Shown: positions 36,140 to 47,900, counted from the first letter of the stretch. The stretch is 64,000 nt of DNA from Closterium sp. NIES-65 (GCA_948144175.1 CANXME010001453.1:3162001-3226000), one strand, 5' to 3'. The notes: generated from the sequence alone by a model not told the origin. Numbers and translations are program-made.

Positions 36140-38302
36140 TCAAGAAGAGAGCAAGTGAGGCAAGACAGACACAAGACCCAGCTGGGTGCAGAAGCGCTGA
36201 TGGTCACAAGGCGCGAGTGCCTTGGTGAACACATCAGCAGTGTTGGCCTCAGAGGCCACGTACGCAAGTCGCAACTGACCACGCTGCTGCAGCTCACGAG
36301 CAAGGAAGTAACGGAGAGCAATGTGCTTCGTTCTGTGCTCCAAGCGCTGCTCTCGACACAAGGCCAGCATGGCCTTGTTGTCTACGTACAGCACTGGAGG
36401 AGAACGAGGCGGCTCTCCAAGGTCAGTCAGCAGGTAGGTGAGCCAGCGAAGCTCCTGTGCAGCCATGGCCCCGGCGTAGATCTCAGCCTCACAACTGGAG
36501 CTGAGAACCGAAGACGAACGAGTAGACCGCCAAGAGACAGAGCCGGAACCAAGACTGAAGGTGTAACCCTGTGACGACCGCTGCGTAGCCTGGTCGTCAG
36601 CCCAAGAAGCGTCCGCGTGGCCTGTAAGGACCACTGGACTCCGCCCTCCAAGCACTAGCCCCATGCCCGACGTACTGCACAGGTAGCGCAATACCCTCTT
36701 CGCTGCAGCCATGTGCTCTGGTCGGTGTCTCCCAGGAGCAACATAGCGTGCAAGAATGCTCAGAGGGTATGCAAGGTCAGGTCGAGTGCAGGTCATCAGG
36801 TACATGAGGCAGCCAACAAGCTCTGGGTACGGGCCACTCGACTCTACGGACTCATCCGAAGGCAGAGCTGAGAGTGAGTGGCGAGTAGACAGAGGAGTGG
36901 CCTGAGGCGAGGAGTACGTGAAGCCGAAGCGCTGAAGGACCTGAAGGACCTGCTGCACCATGTGTGACTGAGTCAAGGTGATGGTGCGGCGTGCTCTGTC
37001 CCGAGTGATCTGCAAGCCAAGGTAGCTGCGCAGTTCACCCAGGTCAGTGCACGTGTGTCTCTTCAGTAGCTCGGACTTCACGTAGGCGAGTCCAGCAGTG
37101 TCCGCTGTGGCAAAGACCAAGTCGTCGACGTACACGAGGATGTAGAACGGCGGCAGTGAAGTGTCGGTGCGCAGAAACAGCGATGGGTCAGCAGTAGACG
37201 GAGCAAACCCAAGAGCCGCAAGCGTAGTCCTCAGTGTGTCGTGCCACTCACGCGGTGCCTGGCGGAGACCGTAGACTGGCCGTCGGAGGCTCCACTGGGT
37301 GCCAGGAGGGAAAGTCCCAGTGAAGCCAGGTGGACGGCGCAGCCAGATCTCCTCGTGCAGGCTACCCTGCAGGAACGCAGTGCTGAAGTCGAGAGAGTGA
37401 AGCTCGTCGTCGCGCTGAGCGGCTATGTGCAGCAGCACCCGAAGAGTGGTCATCTTCGGGGTGGGAGAGAAGGTCTGAAAGTAGTCAACTCCCTGCCGCT
37501 GACTGAAGCCACGAGCAACGTACCGCGCCTTGAAGACAGGTGGAGAGCCCGGCGGCCGCTTCACCCGGAAGATCCACATGCCACTGACGATGTTCGCCCC
37601 AGGAGGGGGAACTGCGTCAACGTAGGTGCCTGTGGACTTCCAGGAAGCCATCTCTGCATCCATAGCTGCCTGCCACTGAGAGGAGTAGGGACCCTCTACG
37701 GCCTCCGCGTAAGAGCGCGGAGTCGGGATGTCTAGTGCATCCGGGTCTCCCTCAGGAGCAAGCAGTACAGACGCGAGATGAGGTGAAGCAGCAGCCAGAC
37801 ACTGTAACTCCTCCTGCCTGTCCTCTAGGACGTCCGTGCCAAGAGCACACTCACCCCCGACGGACGGAGGACAGACAGACGCAGACTCAGCAACAAGACT
37901 AGCAGCGTAGTCTAGACGACAGCGAGCAGCAAAGTCGACGAGCTCTGCGACAAGAGCAGACGCAGCAGTGGACTCAAACGAGGGGTCAGTGACGACAGTA
38001 GCAAGCAGACGCGTGACAGTAGGACTGGCAGCACGAAGAGAGTCCGACTCAGGGTCGGCAAGCGCAGGAAGAGAGGACTCAGGAGGAGAAGGCAAAGGGG
38101 CACGCAGAGGAGCAGTGGACGGACGCAGAGACATCCGGTGCGTGCCAGGGACAGGAGGAGGACGCTGACGTGAACCGCGACCACTAGCGCGAGCAGTACG
38201 AACAGGCGACGCGGGACGAGACGCAGGCTCACGACGCTCAGTAAGACCTCCAGTAGGACCAGTGTAAGGAGAGGGAGCAGGCAGAGGAGAGGAAGGCTCC
38301 AA
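36140..38302 (-). CDS. Copia reverse transcriptase and RNase H region
   Basis: An open segment of about 720 residues. The first 180 or so are Pro/Ser-rich linker. The reverse transcriptase shows VDYFQTFSPTPKMTTLR, LDFSTAFLQGSL and the catalytic YVDDLVFAT near 37105-37140. The RNase H part shows GHADASWADD, SSSCEAEIYAGA and YVDNKAML. Confidence 0.95.
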   Translation of the reverse strand: MEPSSPLPAPSPYTGPTGGLTERREPASRPASPVRTARASGRGSRQRPPPVPGTHRMSLRPSTAPLRAPLPSPPESSLPALADPESDSLRAASPTVTRLLATVVTDPSFESTAASALVAELVDFAARCRLDYAASLVAESASVCPPSVGGECALGTDVLEDRQEELQCLAAASPHLASVLLAPEGDPDALDIPTPRSYAEAVEGPYSSQWQAAMDAEMASWKSTGTYVDAVPPPGANIVSGMWIFRVKRPPGSPPVFKARYVARGFSQRQGVDYFQTFSPTPKMTTLRVLLHIAAQRDDELHSLDFSTAFLQGSLHEEIWLRRPPGFTGTFPPGTQWSLRRPVYGLRQAPREWHDTLRTTLAALGFAPSTADPSLFLRTDTSLPPFYILVYVDDLVFATADTAGLAYVKSELLKRHTCTDLGELRSYLGLQITRDRARRTITLTQSHMVQQVLQVLQRFGFTYSSPQATPLSTRHSLSALPSDESVESSGPYPELVGCLMYLMTCTRPDLAYPLSILARYVAPGRHRPEHMAAAKRVLRYLCSTSGMGLVLGGRSPVVLTGHADASWADDQATQRSSQGYTFSLGSGSVSWRSTRSSSVLSSSCEAEIYAGAMAAQELRWLTYLLTDLGEPPRSPPVLYVDNKAMLALCREQRLEHRTKHIALRYFLARELQQRGQLRLAYVASEANTADVFTKALAPCDHQRFCTQLGLVSVLPHLLSS

Positions 38303-39235
38303 CAGTGACTGCGACTGGACAGGCTGCGGACACTCTACCGGAGGAGAAAGACCAAGAACCTGCTGCAGGAGCGGAACGAATTACGGCCGAGGCCGCGTGG
38401 CAGCTCCAGACTCAGCAGGGACAGCACCAGCACCCTCAGCGACAGCACCAGCGCCACCAACACCTCCAGCGGCAGGACCTCCAGCAGTACCAGCAGCAGA
38501 ACCACCGCGAGGACAGACAGCAGTGGTCTCAGCACCAACCCCCTCAGCAGCTCTAGCTCCAGGAGGACCCACAGGCCCAGCAGCTCCGGGACCGGCAGCA
38601 CCAGCACCCTCTGCTGTCGAAGAAGCTCCAGCTCCAGCAGCACGCCTCCAGCGGCGAGCAAACCACTCGCGCAGCTCCTGTGGAGAGAGGGGCTCTCGTC
38701 GAGACGCAGCAGCAGGAGAAACCCCAGGCTCAGCACCCCCAAGCTCAGCAGCTCCCAACTCAGCACCCCCAGGCTCAGCAGCTCCAGGCACAACACCCCC
38801 CGGCTCAGCACCCTCCGCAGTAGTACCCCCAGGCTCAGCACCCCCAGGCTCAGCAGCTCCCAACTCAGCACCCCCAGGCTCAGCAGCTCCAGGCACAGCA
38901 CCCCCCGGCTCAGCACCCTCCGCAGTAGTACCCCCAGGCCCAGCACCCCCAGGGTCAGCACCCCCAGAGTCAGCACCCCCAGGCTCAGCACCCGCAGCAG
39001 CACCAGAGTCACCAGTAACCTCGACCGGGTCAACTGCGTCTACCTGGGACACACCTGAGGGGGCAGGAACCTGAGGGGGGGGGGGGTCTACCGGGGGGGG
39101 AACCGGCACAAGGAAGTCCGGCGAAGGGGGGAGGGAAGGAGTGCGGTAGGGGAAGAGGCGGTAGAAGGGGACTGACTCGTCAAACGTGACGTCCTGGGAG
39201 GACAGAACACGGCGAGAGGTGGGGTGGTAGAACTG

Positions 39236-42106
39236 TCACCCTGGTGCGTCATGGGGGAAACCCAGGAAGACGCAGGGAGCAGCACGAGGGGACAGCTTGT
39301 CCGCAGACAGGTCGCGGACAAACGCCCGAGATCCCCAGACACGGAACGCAGACGCATCGCCAACCTTCCCCGTCCACAGCAAAGCTGGGGAGGTCTCCGG
39401 CATGGAGACCCTGGGGTGAAGGTTGATCTGATGCGCCGCGTATCGGACCGCAAACGGCCACAGAAAATGGGGGGCAGCCGCATGCATCATGGACGTACGG
39501 GCGACGTCCATGACCATGCCAATGCGGCGCTCAGCAATCCCATTTTGCTGTGGAGAGTCCGGAAGCGTGAAGGTCTGGCGGATGCCTCGTGCACGACAGT
39601 AGGCTCGCAGAAGGCCAGAGGAGAACTCTCCGCCTCTGTCCGAGTGCAGACGCAGAACAAGAAAGTCCGAGCCGAAGCTCTTCCTGAGCTGGAGACGAGC
39701 CTCGCGGATCCAGTCGATCAGCACCTCAGCGACAGCACCCTTGCTGAGCAAGGGGAGGACCGTGGTGTAACGCGAGTAGTCGTCAACCACCAACAGAAAG
39801 TAGCGCTCGTGACCCTGCCCACGGACGGGGGCTGGGCCCCACACGTCCATGTGAAGCGTCTGCAGAGGAGCCTCTGTCGGGGGGAACTGGGAGGAGTGAG
39901 GAGCAGCCCGGAGGCGACCCTCGACACAGGGGACACAGGAAGGTCCTGGCCCGGAGGGAAGGGGAGGGAGAGACTGGGGAAGACCAGAGACAAGGACACG
40001 GGAAGCCATGCTCCGAAGACGGGGCAAGGAGGGGTGACCAAGACGGTGGTGCCAAAGGAGAGTCTCGTGAGACAGGAGGCGACAAGAACAGGGGGCAGAC
40101 TCAGGACCTGACCGGGACGCAGCAGCAAGCACCTGACCTGACGCAGCCACCTGACCAGACGCAGGGACAGGAGGAGACTCAACGGTCAGGGTGTAGAGAC
40201 TCGACCCCGGCCGACGCGAGAACGTGGCCAGGTGTCGGCCTGTGCGTGCCTCCGTGCAGTGGGTCACCCGCTGACTCGCAGGAGTGAACTGGTGAACCCC
40301 CACATCCTGCAGGTCCGCGCCACTCACCAAGTTCGTAGAGAACGAGGGAAGGTACAGACCAGACAGGGTGCCCGAAGGGGCAGCCGGACACGGGAGGACA
40401 GTGGAGAAGTGAGAGAGGACAGGACCCCCAGAGGGGTCAGCCAGGGAGACGGCAACCGGCCGGCCAAGCGGCGTAAGGGTGGTGCGGTCTCGAAAGAAGG
40501 AGCGAGAAGCCCCAGAGTCAAGTGTGAAAGTAAGGGAGGACGAGGGCGATGCAGTACCTGAGAGCGCAGTCTCACCAGTACCTGAGAGCGCAGACGCACT
40601 GGCACCTAGAGCAGCAGCCTCACAAGCACCTAGCGCAGCAGTACCAATGCCCGGGTCGGGCTGGAAACACCGGTAACCCTCAGTCTCCTCACTAATAGTC
40701 ACAGCATACATAGCAGCAAGGATAGCATCAAAATCAAGATCAAAGATCGCTACACCAGCCCTAAGAAGCTCATCCCAGCGAGGGATCTCACTAGCCCCGG
40801 GGAACTGCTGACGCCAAGCGTCCGTCAGGCGGCCAAAACAGCGCTGAGTGGGGTGGGCACCCCCACACTGCTCACCCGCGCGGTCGCCGGAACGAAGGAC
40901 GTAGGTGCAAGGACCAGTACCCCCACCCCTCTGACGCTGAGTGTACCACTCACGAAGCTGCTGAGGCGGAGGGATGTCCCGCGAACGCTGCTGCTGCTGC
41001 TGCTGCGAGCGCTGGGCACCACCACCGCCGCTCCGCTGCTGGGTACCACCCCGACCAGCTCCACCCCCTCCACCTCCACCGCCTCCTCCGCTGCCTCCTC
41101 CGCCGCCTCCACCTCCGCCGCTGCCACCACCACCACCGCTGCCACCACCACCGCCGCCTCCGCAGCTGCTGCCACCACCACCACCACCCCCGCCACCACT
41201 CCCGCCGCCACCCCCACTCCCTCCGCCGCCTCCGCCGCCACCGCCACCGCCCCCTCCAGCTCCACCCGCACCCTTGCCCCCCTTGCCCTTGCCAGAGCGG
41301 CGTCTCCCACTAGGGGCAGACGCCGCGCCGACCGACTCAAGACCAAGCAGGTCGGCAGCAGCAGCAGAGGCAACAGAGGGCAGCAAGGGGGAAGGAGTGC
41401 ACCCCTCAAAGATGGGGGTGCAAGGGTCTCCACGAGAAGCTCCTACAGCGACTATGCTCTTCTCCGCTGCTAGGAGGGCCTTCTCGAGGACGTCGACGGT
41501 GAGGGTGGTGGGACAGACTGCGAGAAAGTGGTCCCTGACTACGCGAAGGGAGTCAGGGAGGCGTGCGACTACGTAGTAGAGAGTGATGTACATGGGGGGG
41601 GGGTTCTTAGCGCAGAACTCAGTAGGAAGGGCGGCGCGGTAGCGAGTGTCACTAGTGCGGAGGTGCGTAATGAGGTCAGCGACAGTGGGAAAGGCAGAGA
41701 GGTCAGGAAAGAGGTAGGGAAGCATGAGACGGCTCAGTGCAGCAGTGGCAGGGGAGGAGTAGCGCGCAACTACAGCGTCGTACAAGGTCTGAGCACTCTT
41801 GTACTGACTAAAGTGCGCGCGCTCAGAGGTAGGGAGGTGGCGACGCACAGCAAGATGTGCAGCAGCATCGCGGGTGGCCCACTGAGAGCGCACAGTGGGA
41901 TCAGCATCAGCAGCAGGAGCAGGAGAGGCGCCAGAGGTAAGGTCAAAGAGAGAGAGGCCGTCTGCCCTATCGCACTGTAAAAACAACTGCAGGTCGTCTA
42001 CCCAGACCTCAAAGGCAATGGCGCGACCCTCAGCGTCAAAAGCTAGGACACTAGGGGTAGCCATGACGACGACAGCGAAGCAGTGCAAGCAGTAGGGGAA
42101 GAGCAC
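39236..42106 (-). CDS. Copia gag, protease and integrase region
   Basis: An open segment of about 956 residues. A gag domain (residues 1-260) is followed by a very long Gly/Ser tract. A variant zinc-knuckle-like motif ends GEQCGGAHPTQRC. The protease motif is LDSGASRSFF. The GAG-pre-integrase motif is LLWHHRLGHPSLPRL. The integrase core has MDVWGPAPV, VVDDYSRYTTVLP and LHSDRGGEFSS. It is part of the recent element and not a host gene. Confidence 0.93.
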   Translation of the reverse strand: MLFPYCLHCFAVVVMATPSVLAFDAEGRAIAFEVWVDDLQLFLQCDRADGLSLFDLTSGASPAPAADADPTVRSQWATRDAAAHLAVRRHLPTSERAHFSQYKSAQTLYDAVVARYSSPATAALSRLMLPYLFPDLSAFPTVADLITHLRTSDTRYRAALPTEFCAKNPPPMYITLYYVVARLPDSLRVVRDHFLAVCPTTLTVDVLEKALLAAEKSIVAVGASRGDPCTPIFEGCTPSPLLPSVASAAAADLLGLESVGAASAPSGRRRSGKGKGGKGAGGAGGGGGGGGGGGGGSGGGGGSGGGGGGGGGSSCGGGGGGGSGGGGGSGGGGGGGGGSGGGGGGGGGGAGRGGTQQRSGGGGAQRSQQQQQQRSRDIPPPQQLREWYTQRQRGGGTGPCTYVLRSGDRAGEQCGGAHPTQRCFGRLTDAWRQQFPGASEIPRWDELLRAGVAIFDLDFDAILAAMYAVTISEETEGYRCFQPDPGIGTAALGACEAAALGASASALSGTGETALSGTASPSSSLTFTLDSGASRSFFRDRTTLTPLGRPVAVSLADPSGGPVLSHFSTVLPCPAAPSGTLSGLYLPSFSTNLVSGADLQDVGVHQFTPASQRVTHCTEARTGRHLATFSRRPGSSLYTLTVESPPVPASGQVAASGQVLAAASRSGPESAPCSCRLLSHETLLWHHRLGHPSLPRLRSMASRVLVSGLPQSLPPLPSGPGPSCVPCVEGRLRAAPHSSQFPPTEAPLQTLHMDVWGPAPVRGQGHERYFLLVVDDYSRYTTVLPLLSKGAVAEVLIDWIREARLQLRKSFGSDFLVLRLHSDRGGEFSSGLLRAYCRARGIRQTFTLPDSPQQNGIAERRIGMVMDVARTSMMHAAAPHFLWPFAVRYAAHQINLHPRVSMPETSPALLWTGKVGDASAFRVWGSRAFVRDLSADKLSPRAAPCVFLGFPHDAPG

Positions 42107-42139
42107 GCAGTGACAGTGGGACTGTGCTCACCAGGCAGG

Positions 42140-42970
42140 GCAGGCCGGACAACTCTGCAGAAGGGCGGCTCGGCGACTCAGCGACTCGGCTGCTGGGCGG
42201 CTCGGCTCCCGGGCGGCTCGGCGACAGGGCGGCTCTGGTTCAGGGCAGCTCGGCTGCCGGGCGGCTCGGCGGCAGGGCGGCTCGGGTGTAGGGCGGCTCG
42301 GCTCCCGGGCGGCTCGGCGGTCGGGCGGCTCGGGTGCGGGGCGGCTCGGCTGCACTGCTGCTCGGCTGCTGCAGGTGGGCGGCTCGGCTGCTGCAGGTAG
42401 GGTGGCGGGGCCGCGAGATCAGGGGCAGCGGGGCCGAAGTAGCAGGGCCGGCAGGTGCAGCGGCGGGGACGGCGGGGCCGCGGCTGGTGGAGCGGCGGAG
42501 CCGGCAGAGAGGGCGGCGGAGCCGCGGCTGAGCAGGCGGCGGGGCCGGCGGCGTAGTCGGCGGCTGGGCCGCGTCGTAGTGGGCGGCGGGGCCGCGTCAG
42601 AGCAGGCGGCGGGGCCGCGTCAGAGGCGGCGGCGGGGCCGCGTCAGTTCAGGCGGCGGGGCCGCGTCGTAGCGGGCGGCGGGGCCGCGTCAGAGGCGGCG
42701 GCGGGGCCGCGTCAGAGGCGGCGGCGGGGCCGCGTCAGAGGTGGCGGCGGGGCCGCGTCAGATCAGGCAGCGGGGCCGCGTCAGAGGTGGCGGCGGGGCC
42801 GCGTAAGAGGTGGCGGCGGGGCCGCGTCAGAGCAGGCGGCGGGGCCGCGTCGTAGCGGGCGGCGGGGCCGCGATCGGGCGGCGGGGCCGCGACGTGGCGG
42901 CGGGGCCGGGATCGGGTGGCGGGGCCGCGATCAGAAGGGGTGGCGGGGCCGCGTCTGAGGGACGGCAGGG
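42140..42970. repeat. GC-rich tandem arrays in the leader of the nested Copia element
   Basis: Between the 5' LTR and gag lie two arrays: CGGGCGGCTCGGC-type units at about 42160-42360 and GGCGGCGGGGCCGCGTCAGA-type units at about 42530-42960. They are extremely G+C-rich with no coding similarity. Confidence 0.85.
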
Positions 42971-43077
42971 CCACGAGGGAAAGGGCGACTCGAGGGGTCG
43001 CTAAAAAAAATGCGCGCCTCGGGGCGCGCTTCGGTGGGCCCTAGGCAACGTTCCCACAGGGAACTCGCTCTATACCA

Positions 43078-43208
43078 TGTGAGAATAAATGATCAGAATG
43101 GAAATGACTAAGCCAGTGTTGGGTACAAATACAACCCTAGAAAGCTGTACCCCATATGTGCTACCCCACTATAGCCTACAAACATGTATCAGCTATAATA
43201 ATCTGACA
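43078..43208 (-). repeat. 5' LTR of the nested Copia element
   Basis: 131 bp, identical by eye to 35800-35930, flanked outside by the second GTAGG target duplication. Confidence 0.95.
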
Positions 43209-44433
43209 GTAGGCACGTCTTCACCCCCGTTATTCGGCCAAGTAAGTTGACTGCATGAGTCAGAACTAAGACTTGGTGGGGATGGTAAGGTTCGGGCGAA
43301 GTAGGGCCGCAGATCGATTCCTCCGGCTTTTAATCTGCTCCCCACGACGTTCTTCAACCCTCGCTTAGCCGTTGGACCGTTTCTGCCCGTGTGTCCCGGC
43401 AGCCTGTACCGACTCCTCCGAAATTGTCGGGCGGTACCTTGGACACCGTTTAATCGTGGGCTGTCAGCAGCTGTCCCCGAAAACGAATTCCCTGGTCAGG
43501 AGAAACCGCTCTCGATACTGCCGGCCAGCTTGCAACAACACCAGGCACGCAGTGTCGCCGAGTTGATTCGAGGTGTACCTGCCCCGATTTCCCTCGTCGC
43601 CTGCGTCCCACTTCCCGTAAGTGCGATTTAGCCACCGCGTTTTCCGTTGCAGCCCGTAAGTGTCAGCGGTATGAAGTCTCGTCTGTCCACAAGCACTCCT
43701 GCCGAAATTGCTGATGACGCGCCCGCCAATGCAGTAAAAGCCGCCGCACTTAACAGGTCGGGCGGGACGGCTATTGACTCCCGCTAAGTCGGGCAGTCTT
43801 GTGTCGTCTCTCCTCGCCACCGACATTTTCGGACGCAAACTCCTTTTGCGCCTGGCGAGTTCCCCAGCCGACATTTCTTCACAGTAGCTCCGAAAATATC
43901 GCCACAGTGACGCACGTCCGTTGTCGCCAGCTGCCGAGCCACACTCCGTGAGTCACGCGCGCAAAATGACGACGAGCAACCGTTGTCACTTGCCGCATGA
44001 GACGACTCCGAAGTTTGTCGCGCAACTGTTGACTCAGGTCCAACGTCGTCAACTGCCACTCATCGTGACGACCTCCGAAAATTTCGTGCAGGTGCCGACG
44101 CAGGTCCGCTGACGCCAACTGCCTCACAAAATTCCGAAACCGTCGTTAAAACCGCAGCGGAATAGTAACTCACTTTTAATGTCGCGACAGCTACAGCTGT
44201 CCGTTGCCCGGGGGGGAGGGAGGCCACGGTCGATCGCGACCGTTCGGGGCAAGGATCTGGCGGTGCCGAAGGAGTACCTGTAAAACTATGGCCGCGAGGA
44301 GCAACTAACGCGTTCTCCTGGCCGGCCTACGCAACTCCTGGACCCCAAGACATCCCTCCTCGTCCCCCCCCCCCCCCGAGGGGTATACACTCTAAAAAGC
44401 GGGGTGAGCTAGGAAAGTAGCTCTGATACCAGG

Positions 44434-44714
44434 TGTTATGAATCAACTTGCAGAGTGCGCAATAAAAGGAATATCGAGAATGATTGAGTACTGAATTACT
44501 GAATTTCGCAACAATGAAGTAGCGAGGCCTAAATAGGGGAAAACCTAGCTAGGCGGGGGGTTCGGGATGGGATGGCTCGGTGATGGTTGCGATTGGAGCG
44601 GAGGCCGACTCGGGAGTGGTTCGGTGCGACGAAATAGGAAGGTCAGGTTCGTCGCGTGACCCTCGGGATGGCCTCGCTAACGAGTGCCTCAGTAAGGATT
44701 TGTAAATCCTTACA
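44434..44714 (-). repeat. 5' LTR of the outer element
   Basis: Partner of the LTR at 33194-33474 with three differences. It is followed on the plus strand by the second CAGGG target duplication. Confidence 0.95.
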
Positions 44715-44988
44715 CAGGGAGTAACATGAAACCAAACAAATCAATAGAGGACGTGAAAGCCTCTCAAACCTCAAATGGGTTGTCTAAGACATGCAGAGCA
44801 GACCTGTAAATTGGGAAATTCCAATGCACTATAAGTTTCAACCTTGCAGGGATCCACAACACCTGTTTGCTAACAGATGAAGCGATATTTTGCTTTGTTT
44901 CACAAACCAGTGGTACTACTTCATGTTCCTATACTCTGCACACCATCAAATCAAATCAAATCCGTGGAATAAAATCTTCTAAATATGG

Positions 44989-47900
44989 CTAGAAACTACC
45001 CTCAAAGTCCATATCTTCGTCATCATCACTATCACCATTCCCATCCTCATCCTCACCCCCACTCTCCAATCCCAAGGACGACAATGGCCCCATGCCATGC
45101 GGGCGGTGCTGATGCTCGTGCTGGTGCACGCTCCGAAGCTCCCGTAGTAGAGCCTTGGCATCCTCCTTCGCCTGCGATCAAGGCCCAAGAGAACCGTAAG
45201 CATGGTAAACCACATCGTAAACTGGCGTCGGGGCAGCAGTGTGTGGGGAGGAAGAGCCACCAACTCATCAAGCGGATGGAATGGCAAGTTATCAAGCGCT
45301 GCCCAATTCATCTCACCAAGCAAGCGGATGGAATGGCAAGTTATCAAGCGCTGCCCAATTCATCTCACCAAGCAAGCGGATGGAATGGCAAGTTATCAAG
45401 CGCTGCCCAATTCATCTCACCAAGCAAGCGGATGGAATGGCAAGTTATCAAGCGCTGCCCAATTCATCTCACCAAGCAAGCGGATGGAATATCGCTCCGC
45501 CTCCACCAAACTTCCCTTGGAGCAATTTGTGTGGCCAGGAAGAGCAGAGCTTCTACCAGCTCCAGCCCTTCCACTGGCTAAGTAGTGCAGCATGCTATCC
45601 ATTCCATTCCAATCCGGTCAATATTCAACTCACGGGGCCACCGAAGTTGAGCAGGCGAGTGGAATATCGCTCCTCCTCTGCAACACTGCCCTTGGAGCGG
45701 TGGTGTGTGGCCAGGAAGAGCAGCGCCTCACCAGCCCTGACTGTATGCTATCTACTCGAAGCTTGCAAGAGTTTGACTCACCGGTCCACCGAAGTCGAGG
45801 AGACGCGTGGAGTATCGTTCTGCCTCCGCAAGACTTCCTTCAGAGCGGTGGTGTGTGGCCAGGAAGAGCAGCGCCTCAACTAGCTCCGGCCCCTCCACCT
45901 GCTCCGAGTCCATTCGATCCAGATTGCGCCTGCAGACAGAGGGCGAACAGCGGAGGACAGTGGATGGTACACTGATAGGCGAAAGGGGGTGGTGTGTGGC
46001 CAGGAAGAGCAGCGCCTCAACTAGCTCCGACCCCTCCACCTGCTCTGAGTCCATTCGGTCCAGATTGCGCCTGGGATGTGGGAGTGGAGAGTGGAGAACA
46101 CACAGAGGAAACCAGCAGTGGACACACCAATAGGTGAAAGCTGATGGTGTGTGGCCAGGAAGAGCAGCGCCTCCACCTGCTCCGAGTCCATTCGGTCCAG
46201 ATTGCGCCTGGAAAAGGGGAGCACACAGTTGGGGGTAAGAGATGGGGTAGGAGTCGATAATGTGTGGCCAGGAAGAGCAGCACCTCAACTAGCTCCGGCT
46301 CCTCCACCTGCTCCGAGTCCATTCGGTCCAGATTGCGCCTGGGATGTGGGAGTGGAGAGTGGAGAACACACAGAGGAAACCAGCAGTGGACACACCAATA
46401 GGTGAAAGCTGATGGTGTGTGGCCAGGAAGAGCAGCGCCTCCACCTGCTCCGAGTCCATTCGGTCCAGATTGCGCCTGGAAAAGGGGAGCACACAGTTGG
46501 GGGTAAGAGATGGGGAAAGAGTCGATAATGTGTGGCCAGGAATAGCAGCGCCTCCACTAGCTCCGGCTCCTCCACCTGCTCCGAGTCCATTCGGTCCAGA
46601 TTGCGCCTGGGATGTGGGAGTGGAGAGTGGAGAACACACAGAGGAAACCAGCAGTGGACACACCAATAGGTGAAAGCTGATGGTGTGTGGCCAGGAAGAG
46701 CAGCGCCTCCACCTGCTCCGAGTCCATTCGGTCCAGATTGCGCCTGGAAAAGGGGAGCACACAGTTGGGGGTAAGAGATGGGGAAAGAGTCGATAATGTG
46801 TGGCCAGGAATAGCAGCGCCTCCACTAGCTCCGGCCCCTCGTCTTGCTAAGAGTCCATTCGGTCCAAATTGGGCCTGCAGGGAGGGGAGCACACAGATAG
46901 ATTCAATAATGTGAAACTAAGTTCACTTGGTGTCTTTCCCCTCCTTCACACTCGTGAAAATTAGCCGCCTGCCTCATCTGCCCCAGCCCCTCCTACGGGT
47001 TTGACAGCACGTGCAGCGCCAGGCCTTCCGACTCATTTACTTGTGCACCTGTCTGCCCTTTCATACTCACTTGTAGAAGTGTGCCGCCTGTCTCATCTGC
47101 CCCAGCCCCTCATACAGCTTTGACAGCTTGTGCAGAGCTAGCCCCTCGCTCTCATTGCTGGCGACGGCACGGCGGTAGCAGCGGATGGCCGACAGCTTGT
47201 GCAGTGCCAGCCCCTCACTCTCAACTCTCACAACCACACATGGTTCATACATCATGCTGCGCCCGATTTGCGCCTTCCCTCACGTAAAGACTCACAAGCG
47301 GTAGCAGTGGATGGCCAACAGCTTGTGCAGCGCCAGCCCCTCGCTTCCAAGTCCCACTACCACACATGGTTCACACATCATTCTGAGCCCGATTCGCGCG
47401 TTCCCTCACGCTGAAAGACTCACTTGTAGAAGTGTGCCGCCTGTCTCATCTGCCCCAGCCCCTCATACAGCTTCGACAGCTTGTGCAGAGCTAGCCCCTC
47501 GCTCTCATTGCTGGCGACAACAACACTCATTTCGTGTTATATGAGCACCCACCCTCACTTAGAGACTCACTTGTAGAAATGAGCAGCTTGCCTCATCTGC
47601 CCCAGCCCCTCATACAGCTTTGACAGCTTGTGCAGTGCCAGGCCCTCGCTCTCGTTGCTGGCGACGGCACGGCGGTAGCAGCGGATGGCGGCTTCCGGCT
47701 GCTGCAGCTGCTGTGCCTCGTAGCACTGCCCCATGGCACACCACATGCGTGAGTCGTGGGGGCGCAGGGAGGCTGCTTTACTGTTGGGGATAAGATCATA
47801 AGACAAGGGACAGGTGGGAAAAACATGGACAGGAGGAGAGAGAGTGGATGATGGTAGCAGCGGATGGCTGCTTCTGGCTGCTGCAGCTGCTGGGCCTCGT

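Larger units (their letters stand above)
35800..43208 (-). mobile_element. Copia (Ty1) LTR retrotransposon nested in the outer element
   Basis: Two 131-bp LTRs (35800-35930 and 43078-43208) appear identical, begin TGTGAGAATA and end ATCTGACA. The 5-bp target duplication GTAGG lies at 35795-35799 and 43209-43213. A primer-site-like TGGTATAGAGC lies inside the right LTR on the minus strand and a purine tract CTATGGGGGTG before the left LTR. The order gag, protease, integrase, reverse transcriptase, RNase H is diagnostic of Copia. The polyprotein is carried in two long open segments with about one interruption between them. Identical LTRs mean it inserted very recently and after the outer element. 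Confidence 0.96.
33194..44714 (-). mobile_element. Non-autonomous LTR element (LARD-like) with a nested Copia element
   Basis: Two 281-bp direct LTRs (33194-33474 and 44434-44714) begin TGTTATG, end CCTTACA and differ at three positions. A 5-bp target duplication CAGGG flanks them (33189-33193 and 44715-44719). On the minus strand the sequence inside the right LTR reads TGGTATCAGAGC, the classic initiator-Met tRNA primer site. A purine tract, AGAAGGTGGGAGAG, precedes the left LTR. Once the nested element is set aside, about 3.55 kb of internal sequence remains with no recognisable gag or pol. It is therefore a large non-autonomous derivative, structurally whole as such, and young (about 1% LTR divergence). 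Confidence 0.93.

Noticed and set aside
40853-41576. Plus-strand Pro/Thr-rich ORFs
   Set aside because: They are antisense to the Gly-rich tract of the Copia gag.
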